Origin: Sphingobium sp. TCM1
GTDB lineage: Bacteria; Pseudomonadota; Alphaproteobacteria; Sphingomonadales; Sphingomonadaceae
Assembly (NCBI RefSeq): GCF_001650725.1
Contig: NZ_LXVX01000012.1
Location: forward strand, 186,001-250,000
DNA length: 64,000 nt
Direction: 5' to 3'
The notes under the pieces are model-generated. The model saw only the letters and a list, made by a program, of their open reading frames with translations. It had not been told where the DNA came from and did not search any database. A program made the position numbers and the translations under genes. Positions 34,686-42,708 of the stretch are shown here, one piece after another. Positions within the stretch are counted from its first letter, which is position 1. The number at the start of each line of letters is the position of its first letter.

Positions 34686-36268
34686 GCGATGACCTTTTCG
34701 AAATCGATGCCGAGATCGTCAAAGATGACCTGCGCGACATTGCGGCCCGACGCACCGGTGACGCCGCCGCCCGGATGGGTGCAGGCGCCCGACATATAGA
34801 GGCCGTCCACAGGCATTTTATATTGGGCATAGCCTGGTACCGGGCGCATCCCGCCCAGCTGGAAGTTGTAGAGGCCCAGATGGCCGATGTCGGCGTTGAT
34901 CATCGAGATATTGCCGCGCTCTAGATCGAGCGGGGTGTAAAATTTGGTGGCCAGGATATTCTCATCGCCCATGTTGGTGGTGACTTCGCGCAGATCGTCG
35001 AGGAAACCCTGCGCCACTTCCGCACCGATCTCGTCCCACTTGGCCGGGCCGCCATTTTTGAGATTATAGGGTGCAAAGGCGTAGATGTGCAGCGCGCTCT
35101 TGCCCTCGGGCACGCGGGTCTTGTCGATCTTGTGTTGGCCGACCCAAGCGGCGAAGTCGCGGCGCGGAATGCCATATTCCATGTCCCGGAAGGCCTGCGC
35201 GAATTCCTCCACATCGCTGTGCGACCGTTCGATCCAGAAGAAGGGATCGACGCTGTCGCCGATCTTGAACTTGGGCTCTTCGTTCAGCGCCAGATGCATG
35301 ACGAAGGGCTGGATGCTGGCGGATTTTAGCGTGTTCACATGGTTCTGGAAGCCGGCGGGCATCTCCTGTCCCGGAAGCATATGGGGGAAGACCTGCTTGA
35401 CATGCAGATTGGCGATCACGCCCTTGCGCGCGAGGATTTCCTCGCCGCTGTCCAGGATCACGCCCGAAGCCTTGCCGCCGTCCATGCGGATCTGCGAGAC
35501 GGTGCTGCCGAGTTGCGTCACGCCGCCATGATCGCTCAGGCACATGAGCAGGCGATCGACCAGCGCGCCCGATCCACCCACCGGTACGCCGGCGCCGAAT
35601 TTGTGCATGAAGGGCAGGATGATGTAGAAGCCGAAGCCCGTGCCATTGTCGAAAGGGTTGGTCATCGCTTCGGAAGCGTAGCGCGCCAGGCCGATCTTGA
35701 TCTTGGGATGGGTGAACCATTCGTTGATAAGGTCCCAGCTACTGATCGCCTGAAGCCGCATCAACTCGCGGCCCTCGGGCGTCTGGTCCATCATCATCGC
35801 CTGCATTCCGACAGCCGGCGGCACCGAGAACATGCCCATCACCAGCATGTCGAGCATCTTGAACACGGTCTGGTTGAAGCGGTAATAGGCCTCTGCATCC
35901 CGCTCCGAAATCCTGGCGATCGACTGGCATGTTTCTTCCAGCCCGGTGTGGAATTCGAGGATGGTGCCATCATCGAAGATCGCCGCCGTCATCTTGCCGG
36001 GGTTGAGATATTCCAGCCCATATTTGGATTTTAGGCCCAGTTCGTCGTTGACGAGCAGCGGATTGGCCTGCAGCATCGTGTGGGCAACGCTATGGGTGTC
36101 ATGGCGAAAACCGGGCAGGGTCGTGTTGTCATGGGTTATGACCCCTCCGCCGATCTTGTCATTGCGTTCGACCACGCAGACGGACAGGCCCGCCTTGGCC
36201 AGATAACATGCCGCCACCAGGCCATTGTGGCCGCCGCCGGCGATTACATAGTCATAGGTCTGGGCCAC
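34682..36268 (-). CDS. CrtI/phytoene-dehydrogenase-like FAD oxidoreductase
   Basis: A 528-residue flavoprotein. The N-terminal FAD fold is YVIAGGGHNGLVAACYLAKAG with ERNDKIGGG, and the C-terminal FAD block is VDGLYMSGACTHPGGGVTGASGRN, the pattern of carotenoid desaturases and isomerases. No other carotenoid gene is near, so desaturation or isomerisation of a catabolic intermediate is more plausible than pigment synthesis (inference). It lies 166 bases after the Rieske beta subunit; that gap holds a recurrent operator and a strong hairpin, so it may have its own promoter. Confidence 0.88.
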   Translation of the reverse strand: MAQTYDYVIAGGGHNGLVAACYLAKAGLSVCVVERNDKIGGGVITHDNTTLPGFRHDTHSVAHTMLQANPLLVNDELGLKSKYGLEYLNPGKMTAAIFDDGTILEFHTGLEETCQSIARISERDAEAYYRFNQTVFKMLDMLVMGMFSVPPAVGMQAMMMDQTPEGRELMRLQAISSWDLINEWFTHPKIKIGLARYASEAMTNPFDNGTGFGFYIILPFMHKFGAGVPVGGSGALVDRLLMCLSDHGGVTQLGSTVSQIRMDGGKASGVILDSGEEILARKGVIANLHVKQVFPHMLPGQEMPAGFQNHVNTLKSASIQPFVMHLALNEEPKFKIGDSVDPFFWIERSHSDVEEFAQAFRDMEYGIPRRDFAAWVGQHKIDKTRVPEGKSALHIYAFAPYNLKNGGPAKWDEIGAEVAQGFLDDLREVTTNMGDENILATKFYTPLDLERGNISMINADIGHLGLYNFQLGGMRPVPGYAQYKMPVDGLYMSGACTHPGGGVTGASGRNVAQVIFDDLGIDFEKVIA

Positions 36269-36334
36269 ATTTCTCTCCCGTAACGGAATTTGTCGAATTG
36301 CATCCGCTGTGCGCGGGGCAGAGGCGATTCATCG

Positions 36335-36350
36335 CCTGTCGATGGATAGG
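36335..36350. promoter_or_regulatory. Recurrent palindromic operator, copy 3
   Basis: CCTGTC-GATG-GATAGG, 66 bases upstream of the CrtI-like gene on the minus strand. Because the site is a dyad, its orientation is not informative. It implies that the CrtI-like/72-residue/flavin-reductase genes can be controlled separately from the Rieske genes upstream. Confidence 0.6.
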
Positions 36351-36399
36351 GAACGATCATCAAAGCACGCGGACGAGATCGAACGGCGTGCGATGGCGG

Positions 36400-36424
36400 G
36401 GACGGGCGGCCTGTCCGCCCGTCC
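36400..36424. terminator. Strong hairpin between the Rieske beta gene and the CrtI-like gene
   Basis: GGACGGGCGG-CCTGT-CCGCCCGTCC has perfect 10-base arms and a 5-base loop, starting 10 bases after the beta-subunit stop on the minus strand. No T run follows in that direction, so it may be a 3-prime stabiliser or a factor-dependent stop rather than a classic intrinsic terminator. Confidence 0.5.
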
Positions 36425-36434
36425 TCGCTCACCT

Positions 36435-36995
36435 TCAGAGGAAGACCGCGAGGTTCGACATGCCCAGAACCGACTGGTCGATGATGATCTCGCGGCGGGC
36501 GATCTGCCAATGGGCCGGTCCGATTCGGCGCAGCATGTCACGTCGTTCGGCCGAAATTTCCTTGTAAGTGGGATCATCATAGCGGCTGCGCTTCATGTAA
36601 AGATAGCTGCTCACCGCAAACTCATCCTCCCGGTCGGTGTCGCGTACCAGAATGTTGGTGACGAGACGCCGGGTGCGTGAAGGCGGGTCTTCGGCCCAGG
36701 CGCTCTTGGTGCCCAACCGACCCAGGCGGCCCATAATCGAGCGATAATCGTCGTCGAAATGCCGGGCGTTGCGCACGATGTCGTCGTTGCGGGCAGGCCC
36801 CGTGCGGGTGATGCGCAGCGGTGCGGTATAGCGCAGGTCCTTCGCCAGCATCGCCGTCCAGGTGTCGAAATCGCGGTGATCGAGCGCCAGCGCTTCCTCA
36901 TACAGAAACTGCGTCACTTCATTATAGATGGGTGATCCAACCATCACGCGCGCGCCCGTCATTTCGCCGATCGCGGTCATTTCTGCGGTTGCCAT
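36435..36995 (-). CDS. Aromatic-ring-hydroxylating dioxygenase, beta subunit
   Basis: A 186-residue NTF2-fold beta subunit: VTQFLYEEALALDHRDFDTW near the start, DLRYTAPLRITR, and the arginine-rich RTRRLVTNILV typical of the family. Beta subunits give structure to the alpha3beta3 hexamer. It follows the alpha subunit after 23 bases with GGGAGAGA before its start. A second out-of-frame ATG stands at 36999. Confidence 0.93.
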   Translation of the reverse strand: MATAEMTAIGEMTGARVMVGSPIYNEVTQFLYEEALALDHRDFDTWTAMLAKDLRYTAPLRITRTGPARNDDIVRNARHFDDDYRSIMGRLGRLGTKSAWAEDPPSRTRRLVTNILVRDTDREDEFAVSSYLYMKRSRYDDPTYKEISAERRDMLRRIGPAHWQIARREIIIDQSVLGMSNLAVFL

Positions 36996-37018
36996 TCATT
37001 CTCTCCCAATCAGCAAGT

Positions 37019-38413
37019 TCAGGCCGGTGTCGACATCAGTTCCCGATAATACATCCACCAGTTCCACTGGGTGTCGTCCTTCGTGAAGCCATCATAGACC
37101 AACCCGCCGCCGGGCCAGTTTTCAGGCTTGTTGACGCCCAGTAACGCCTGATATTTCAGGGTGGATCGTCGGCCCTGAGCGCCCTTGGCATTCAGATACA
37201 TTTGCGGCCAGGTGTCCGCGTCGTCCTGTTCGATCGTGCCCGACGTGCCGGTCTGCTGCACCGAGTTGGCGAGCATATCGCGCTTCATTTCAGGCGTCGC
37301 ATCGCGTTCGGCGAAAATATAGTTGACAAACTCGACCTGTCCCACGCCGCGCGGATTATAGGTGTGCAGCGTAAGTGCGCCGGGATAGCCGTCATCGTCA
37401 CGCGGGGCGTAGATGAAGGCGAGCAGGATGTTGGGGAACATGCCACCGACCTGCGGCGCGCAGGTGGCGAGGAGGCGAAGCTGGTCGGCGCTCATCTTGG
37501 CCCGTACCTGGTCCAGCAATTCCTTCTGGATTCCGGGTGGCGGCAGCGTCTCCATCCGCTCCTCGACGCTCATTTCCTTGATGTCGGTACGGCCGATCAG
37601 GAAGGCGAAGATTGTTTCCGCCGGGATGCAGCGGAGCGCATGGCCATGTTCATGGCCGATATCGACGCCATACATCGCCGGGGCGGCGGCGTAGATCGTC
37701 TCCGGGTCGGCGGCCATGACGCCCGTTTCCATCAGCGAACGATGGAGCGTCAGCGTATGGAAGCCGTCCGCCGCCGATTGTTCCGCCGCGGTCTTCCAAT
37801 TGGCATTGATAACGAAACGCTGCGGCGGACCGAGCAGTTCTAGGCCGCCCTCGGTCCGGTCGAATAACATGTCGTAATAGAATTTCATGTCGCCCAGAAA
37901 TTCGTCGAAGGACGGTCCGTCGATATTCCAGGTGGCATAGATCATGCCGGCATAGAGATGGACGCGGGCCTTGCGCAGGCCAAGCTGCTCCTTCGCCATG
38001 ATCGTGCCGTGCATATTCTCCCGCTCGATGGGTGATCCCACGAAGCTGCCGTCCGTGCGAAACGCCCAGCCATGATAGATGCAGCGATGCACCTGCGCAT
38101 TGCCGATTTCCGCCGTGCACACCTTCATCCCGCGATGCGGGCAGACATTGAGCGACACATGGATTTCCCCGGCGCGATCGCGTGAGACGATGACCTGGTC
38201 CTCGCCCATATAGCGGGTGACGAAATCGCCGGACTTGGGAATCTCGCTTTCATGACCGAGCAGCAGCCAAGTTTTGCCGAAAATCCGTTCCATTTCGAGG
38301 TCGTGAATTTCCTGGTCGTGCAGCAGGCGCATCGACACCTCATTGGTTTCGACCTTGATCAGCTCGTCCAGCGATGTGCCGTCGGATAGCCGAAGTGGCG
38401 ACTTGTCGAGCAT
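37019..38413 (-). CDS. Aromatic-ring-hydroxylating dioxygenase, alpha subunit
   Basis: A 464-residue Rieske oxygenase alpha subunit. The [2Fe-2S] ligands are C91-P-H93 and C111-I-Y-H114 with the standard 17-residue spacing; the mononuclear-iron motif is D216-G-F-H219-x4-H224. ATG 38413 is preferred over 38425 because GGAGAGG lies directly before it. With the beta gene it forms an alpha/beta terminal oxygenase for cis-dihydroxylation or monooxygenation. Its ferredoxin and reductase are not adjacent; candidates are the [2Fe-2S] ferredoxin at 60035 and the reductase at the left edge. It is divergent from the SnoaL-SDR pair. Confidence 0.94.
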   Translation of the reverse strand: MLDKSPLRLSDGTSLDELIKVETNEVSMRLLHDQEIHDLEMERIFGKTWLLLGHESEIPKSGDFVTRYMGEDQVIVSRDRAGEIHVSLNVCPHRGMKVCTAEIGNAQVHRCIYHGWAFRTDGSFVGSPIERENMHGTIMAKEQLGLRKARVHLYAGMIYATWNIDGPSFDEFLGDMKFYYDMLFDRTEGGLELLGPPQRFVINANWKTAAEQSAADGFHTLTLHRSLMETGVMAADPETIYAAAPAMYGVDIGHEHGHALRCIPAETIFAFLIGRTDIKEMSVEERMETLPPPGIQKELLDQVRAKMSADQLRLLATCAPQVGGMFPNILLAFIYAPRDDDGYPGALTLHTYNPRGVGQVEFVNYIFAERDATPEMKRDMLANSVQQTGTSGTIEQDDADTWPQMYLNAKGAQGRRSTLKYQALLGVNKPENWPGGGLVYDGFTKDDTQWNWWMYYRELMSTPA

Positions 38414-38437
38414 ATTCCTCTCCATGGGTGAAATTGG

Positions 38438-38474
38438 TTGAACGAGTTATACAGAAAATGCACGATTCGTTCAA
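38438..38474. promoter_or_regulatory. Inverted repeat TTGAACGA / TCGTTCAA
   Basis: Perfect 8-base arms at 38438-38445 and 38467-38474, 21 bases apart, lie in the 138-base region between the divergent Rieske alpha gene and SnoaL-like gene. The centre-to-centre distance of about 29 bases is near three helical turns, as for paired regulator half-sites. It differs from the recurrent CCTATC palindrome. Confidence 0.4.
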
Positions 38475-38551
38475 TAATCAATTTATATGTCGGCGGAAAT
38501 GACTGGCCGATCGGAGCGTGCGGCGAGCAACGACTAGAAGAGGAGGGATGC

Positions 38552-39004
38552 ATGGATGCGTTGGAAAGATTGGAAGCGATCGCCGAGATTCGCGCGCTCA
38601 AGGCGCGCTACTGTCGGTTGCTCGACAGGAAATCATGGGAGGAATGGGGGCAGGTTTTTACGGCCGACGTGGTGATGGATGTGTCCGATGACATAAAGCC
38701 AGCCATGGGCGAGCAACTCATATCGGGTCGCGGGAAGGTCGTCGAACAGGTTCGCGGCTTCATGCAACAGGCCGTGACCATGCATCAGGTACACGAGCCC
38801 GAAATAGCACTGACAGCTCCGGGAAAGGCGCGCGGGATCTGGTCGATGCAGGACTTTGTCGCCTGGCCCGATGGCGTCGAATCGCCGGTACCGTTCCGAT
38901 CGACGCGGGCCCTTGGCTGGTATGAGGCGGAATATGCGATCGAGGACGATCAATGGCGGATCGCGCGTCTCAAGCTGGTGCGTCAACATGCGGAGATGAA
39001 CTGA
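38552..39004 (+). CDS. SnoaL/NTF2-like protein
   Basis: A 150-residue NTF2-fold protein beginning MDALERLEAIAEIRALKARYCRLLD, the usual opening of SnoaL_4-type proteins such as bile-acid dehydratase or scytalone-dehydratase-like enzymes. A Tyr/Asp/His-rich pocket (HQVHEPEI, WYEAEY) could support dehydration or isomerisation. The ATG at 38552 follows AGAGGAGGG. It is followed after one base by an SDR, so the two form a pair. Substrate unknown. Confidence 0.85.
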   Translation: MDALERLEAIAEIRALKARYCRLLDRKSWEEWGQVFTADVVMDVSDDIKPAMGEQLISGRGKVVEQVRGFMQQAVTMHQVHEPEIALTAPGKARGIWSMQDFVAWPDGVESPVPFRSTRALGWYEAEYAIEDDQWRIARLKLVRQHAEMN

Positions 39005-39005
39005 C

Positions 39006-39794
39006 ATGGCCGCATCGATCGACATCCAGGCGCTATTCGGCCTGACGGGCAAATCTGTGTTGGTCACCGGCGCGGCTGAGGGCATGGGGCGCGAGATTGC
39101 CCTTTATCTCGGTTCCGCCGGCGCCAAGGTCGCGCTTGCCGACATCAATGGGGAAGGTGCAGCCAAGGCAGCCGCCGAATTGACCGCGTTGGGTGTCGAG
39201 GCCATCGCGATCACTATGGATCAGGGCAAGGAAACGGACGTCCGCGCGGCGGTGGAGCAGGCCAGTTCCGCCTTTAGCGGGCTGGACCTGTTGGTCAACA
39301 ATGCGGCGATTCAGGACAAGGCCTATTTCAGCGAGACTGACGCTACGTTGCTGGACCGGCTGTACGCGGTGAACCTGCGCGGCCCGTTGCTGTTGGCGCA
39401 GGAAGCTGCGCGCATCATGACGTCGCAGGGACGGGGCGGCGCCATCGTCAACATCGGCTCGCTTGGTGGCGTCCATCCGATGATGCGCGGGCTGACAGGC
39501 TATAATGCGATGAAGGCCGCGGTCCATTCATGGACGCGGCAGGCGGCACTGGAGCTGGGGGAGCAGGGCATCAGGGTCAACGCCATCTTGCCCGGACCTG
39601 TTCCGACTGAGGGTTCCCTGCGGTCCCCAGGACCGTTGGAGACCGAAAAGCTGATGACCAAGATGCCGCTGCCCGTCGGTCGACTGGGTTTGCCTGGGGA
39701 CATCGCCGCTGCAACGGTCTATCTACTGTCCGACGCATCAGCCTTTGTCACGGGTCATCTGTTGATCGCCGATGGCGGCTTCCTGTTGTTGTAG
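39006..39794 (+). CDS. SDR-family oxidoreductase
   Basis: A 262-residue classical SDR with TGAAEGMG, NNAAIQ, NIGSLGG with the active Ser, catalytic YNAMK and FVTGHLLIADGG. The Asp in LADINGEG suggests preference for NAD(H). It starts two bases after the SnoaL-like stop codon and is convergent with the split Rieske pair. Confidence 0.9.
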   Translation: MAASIDIQALFGLTGKSVLVTGAAEGMGREIALYLGSAGAKVALADINGEGAAKAAAELTALGVEAIAITMDQGKETDVRAAVEQASSAFSGLDLLVNNAAIQDKAYFSETDATLLDRLYAVNLRGPLLLAQEAARIMTSQGRGGAIVNIGSLGGVHPMMRGLTGYNAMKAAVHSWTRQAALELGEQGIRVNAILPGPVPTEGSLRSPGPLETEKLMTKMPLPVGRLGLPGDIAAATVYLLSDASAFVTGHLLIADGGFLLL

Positions 39795-39799
39795 GGCCC

Positions 39800-39841
39800 G
39801 GATGGCGGATCGCCGATCGTAACCTGGTCGATCCGCCATCC
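39800..39841. terminator. Long hairpin between convergent genes
   Basis: GGATGGCGGATC at 39800-39811 and GATCCGCCATCC at 39830-39841 are perfect 12-base arms around an 18-base loop, 5 bases after the SDR stop and 53 bases before the convergent gene end. It is the most stable hairpin of the 100-base gap and probably a bidirectional terminator, although T tracts are poor. Confidence 0.6.
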
Positions 39842-39894
39842 CGCTTTGGCCCGAAGCTGATAAAGCCGTGACCGAACCTGCCGTGCGGACCTGG

Positions 39895-40941
39895 TCAGCG
39901 TTGATATTGCTTGCGGTCGATGCCCAGCAATTCGCTGCAATCCGCGCTCAATAGTCCGTCGGACCGATAGCTGTAATCGCCGGCGGCTTGGCGGCGCGCG
40001 AGGGCCTGCATTCCGGCGCGATATTTCTGGCCGGACTGATCGAACGGGCTATGCAGATCGCGGCGCCTGGTCGGCTCAAGATAGGCCTGGTTTTGCGGCC
40101 GGGTCATATAATTATCCTGCCCCGACACGATGTAGCTCGCCTTGGGCATGACATAGCGGAACGGGCTAAGCGTCCCCGACATGTTGAAGGTATAGTCCAG
40201 CCTGCACCGGTCACGCGTTTCGGGGATGCAAGGATGGAATAACGGCACGTCGAACCCGGGGCGGTAGCGGCCATAGGCCAGCGCCACATGGCTTCGCAGG
40301 AAGATGTGGATGACGGCTCGCACGTCCTGCGTGCGGGCAAATGTACCCCCGACATAACGCATGACCGGCGCGACCGACTTGCCCTTGCAGGTGCGGATCA
40401 TCGTCACCGTTTCCGACGTGGTGACAACTTCGATACCGTCGTCATCCGACAGGTCGTCGCCCACGACGCTGGCATGGAGATAATCGGCATGGGTCAGGTC
40501 GATCAGATTTTCCAGGCTGAGCGCGGACGTGCAGTCGAACCGAACGGTGCCCGACATATATTTGGGCAGTCCGCCATCGCGCGGCAGATAGGGCACATCG
40601 GGAAGGACCATCTCATCGGCGTTCGCGGGATCCCCATACCAGGCCCAGATATAGCCCCAGCGCTCGATGGCGGGATAGAAGCCCGTTCCCCCGGTGAAGA
40701 AGCCGCCATCCTTCACGGGATTGGCGGGATGAAATTCGCTGGCGACCGCGACGCCATTGCCATCGCGCCACAGATAATAGGGCTGGGAATGGATCGACCG
40801 GCGCACTGGCTTCCGGCCGACATGATGCGCGTTCGCCACCGGAAACCAGGCATCGCGCAGAATGACATCGCGCGGCGTCCAACTGTTGACACTGAAGCTG
40901 GGGTCATTTTCCGGGGGCAGCATGTTGGCGAAATGGTTCAT
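39895..40941 (-). CDS. Rieske-oxygenase-like catalytic subunit without Rieske cluster ligands
   Basis: A 348-residue protein of the VanA-like oxygenase family. It keeps the mononuclear-iron motif N145-L-I-D148-L-T-H151-x4-H156 and a likely third ligand in GQD276NYMTRPQ. The N-terminal domain still has Rieske-domain flanks (DAWFPVANAHHV, IERWGYIWAWYGDP), but CxH and CxxH are gone, with no Cys before C137. It therefore cannot bind the [2Fe-2S] cluster. It lies 17 bases after the gene at 40959, which has the cluster but no iron site, so the two probably make one enzyme. Related precedent: NdmC of caffeine N-demethylation lacks a Rieske domain and takes it from NdmD. Confidence 0.88.
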   Translation of the reverse strand: MNHFANMLPPENDPSFSVNSWTPRDVILRDAWFPVANAHHVGRKPVRRSIHSQPYYLWRDGNGVAVASEFHPANPVKDGGFFTGGTGFYPAIERWGYIWAWYGDPANADEMVLPDVPYLPRDGGLPKYMSGTVRFDCTSALSLENLIDLTHADYLHASVVGDDLSDDDGIEVVTTSETVTMIRTCKGKSVAPVMRYVGGTFARTQDVRAVIHIFLRSHVALAYGRYRPGFDVPLFHPCIPETRDRCRLDYTFNMSGTLSPFRYVMPKASYIVSGQDNYMTRPQNQAYLEPTRRRDLHSPFDQSGQKYRAGMQALARRQAAGDYSYRSDGLLSADCSELLGIDRKQYQR

Positions 40942-40958
40942 GGCCAGGTCCTTCGGGT

Positions 40959-41882
40959 TCAGGCGGTCAGCGCGACAGCGGGGAGGTCATGCGCCATCGC
41001 CGGTTCATGCAATATGGTGGACACGTCGCGCGGCAGGATGCGCATAGCGTTGCCGTCAGGCGAACCGGTGATCGACAGCGGCGGCCTGCGGCCGGTCTTG
41101 GTGCGATGGCGTGCACGCCATCGTATTGCTGTGGTGCCACGCCGCGCCTCCACCAACGACAATGCGGCTTCCATGACCGCTTCATTGTCGCCATCGCGCA
41201 GGACGAGCCGACAAAAGCCGGTGCGGGGGTGGATCATGAAACGCAGCGCGAAGGGAAATTCCGCGCGCCAATGGTCGTTGAGCCAGCGACCGCCGAGCAA
41301 TCCGCTCGACCTTCTGCAAGCACGTTCATAGACGATCATCCCGTCCAGCCATTGCGGATCGGCCAGCGGATATTCGCTGATGTGGATACCGGGAAGGGCG
41401 ATCAGCAATTGCGGGCCATCCAGCAGCAACGCCATCAGGCGCGCCTGATCGACCGGGCTGTATGCGGTGCCGTGCAGCGGAAGATCGGGGGTGTCGCCGG
41501 CATTGACCTGTGGGGCCGCCTGTGCCGCGTCGCCGACAAAGACGAAGCCATCCCGTTCGATCGTCGGGAAGGCCTGTGCGCTGTAGATCGCCGGCAATTT
41601 GGCCTGCTGCCGGATCTGGGGAATATCGATGATCTGTCCGGTGCCGTCGAAGGACCAGCCATGATAGCCGCATTGCAAATGCCCATCCTGGCGCACGCAG
41701 CCCAGCGACAGCGGTGCGCGGCGGTGGGGGCAGCGATCTTCCAGCGCATGGGCGACGCCATCACCGTCCCGCCACAGAACGATCTGCTGGTCCCCTATAT
41801 CCACGCCCAGCGGTTTTAGGCTGGTCACTTCTTCCGACAACGCAATGGCGATGGGTTGGCGGCTATGCTCTGCTATCAACAT
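40959..41882 (-). CDS. Rieske [2Fe-2S] subunit without mononuclear-iron site
   Basis: A 307-residue protein. The N-terminal Rieske domain is complete: C51-P-H53 and C71-G-Y-H74 within DRCPHRRAPLSLG and LQCGYHGWSFDGTG. The C-terminal domain (about 120-307) follows the oxygenase length pattern, but where D-x-x-H-x4-H should be it reads LLLDGPQLLIALPGIHISEY, so it should not bind iron. It is the first gene of a two-gene minus operon; AGGAGAGAGGG precedes ATG 41882. In Rieske trimers electrons cross from one subunit cluster to the neighbour iron, which would make a heteromer of these two proteins workable. Confidence 0.88.
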   Translation of the reverse strand: MLIAEHSRQPIAIALSEEVTSLKPLGVDIGDQQIVLWRDGDGVAHALEDRCPHRRAPLSLGCVRQDGHLQCGYHGWSFDGTGQIIDIPQIRQQAKLPAIYSAQAFPTIERDGFVFVGDAAQAAPQVNAGDTPDLPLHGTAYSPVDQARLMALLLDGPQLLIALPGIHISEYPLADPQWLDGMIVYERACRRSSGLLGGRWLNDHWRAEFPFALRFMIHPRTGFCRLVLRDGDNEAVMEAALSLVEARRGTTAIRWRARHRTKTGRRPPLSITGSPDGNAMRILPRDVSTILHEPAMAHDLPAVALTA

Positions 41883-41901
41883 ATCGGGCCCTCTCTCCTA
41901 T

Positions 41902-41923
41902 TAAATTGACAGATGACAATTTA
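41902..41923. promoter_or_regulatory. Candidate TetR operator
   Basis: TAAATTG-N8-CAATTTA has perfect 7-base arms and occupies the middle of the 57-base gap between the divergent split Rieske operon and a TetR gene. Such a dyad overlapping both promoters is the standard arrangement for TetR repression of a divergent operon and of itself. Confidence 0.6.
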
Positions 41924-41939
41924 GAGTCAAGCTGGATAG

Positions 41940-42617
41940 ATGACGCGCAACAACGGAACGTGCGAAGTGACATCGAAAGACATACGAAAAGTCCCCGGAA
42001 CAAGGCCTCGAGGACGGCCGCCGCGCTCGGCCGAGCCTGTGGGCGATGACGATACGTTGCTAGCGCAGGCGTTCGATATCTTCACGCAATGGGGCTATGA
42101 GGCGACATCGCTCAGGGACATGGCGCGACGAATGGGCGTCAGTCACAATTTGCTGCCGCTGCGCTTCGGGACGAAGGCCGAGATGTGGAAACGGGCGGTT
42201 GACTTGCGCGTCGGCCAGTCTTCGGCCGCCTCCTTTGCCGTGCTTGCGCAAGTCGACTTGCCTCCGCAGGAACGGATTGTGAAACTGATCCGTACCTATT
42301 GTGACACGGCGGCGGCTCATCCTGAGGTGACGCGCCTTTTCGCGATCGAGGGAATTCATGAAAGTTGGCGACTAGACCATCTGGTCGGAACATTTGTCGA
42401 GCCCTTTCGCCGTGAGCTTGAAGCACTGCTTCAGGCGCTCGCCAGGGATGGGAGTAAGCCGGTATCGGCGATCGCGTTCATGTCGCTGTTGGTGAATGGC
42501 GTTGGCACCTATTATGCCGCCCGGCCGCTGGCGGAGCGGTTGGACACGCCCGCCGAAGGGCAGGAGAACATAAGGGATCGGTTTGTGGCTGTGCTGGTAA
42601 AAGCGGCCACTGGCTGA
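41940..42617 (+). CDS. TetR-family transcriptional regulator
   Basis: A 225-residue TetR protein: basic N-terminal arm RPRGRPPRS, then DDTLLAQAFDIFTQWGYEAT and RDMARRMGVSHNLLPLRF as helix-turn-helix, then an all-helical ligand domain. The recognition helix has NLLPLRFGTK in place of the usual LYYHFGSK. It is divergent from the split Rieske oxygenase, with the 41902-41923 dyad between them, so it probably represses that operon until a substrate or product binds. No strong ribosome-binding site precedes ATG 41940. Confidence 0.9.
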   Translation: MTRNNGTCEVTSKDIRKVPGTRPRGRPPRSAEPVGDDDTLLAQAFDIFTQWGYEATSLRDMARRMGVSHNLLPLRFGTKAEMWKRAVDLRVGQSSAASFAVLAQVDLPPQERIVKLIRTYCDTAAAHPEVTRLFAIEGIHESWRLDHLVGTFVEPFRRELEALLQALARDGSKPVSAIAFMSLLVNGVGTYYAARPLAERLDTPAEGQENIRDRFVAVLVKAATG

Positions 42618-42632
42618 TGCAGGTCGGCACCG

Positions 42633-42648
42633 CCTTCCCATGGATAGG
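42633..42648. promoter_or_regulatory. Recurrent palindromic operator, copy 4
   Basis: CCTTCC-CATG-GATAGG, 15 bases after the TetR stop and 60 bases before TonB receptor 4. The right half is perfect and the left half has two differences. Confidence 0.55.
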
Positions 42649-42708
42649 TGAAGAAGTGGCGCGCCGTACCGATTTTGCATCCCGACATAAGACTGCTCGG
42701 GAGAGAAT

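Noticed and set aside
34682..36268. Carotenoid biosynthesis locus
   Set aside because: Only the CrtI-like gene is present; no phytoene synthase, cyclase or hydroxylase is nearby.
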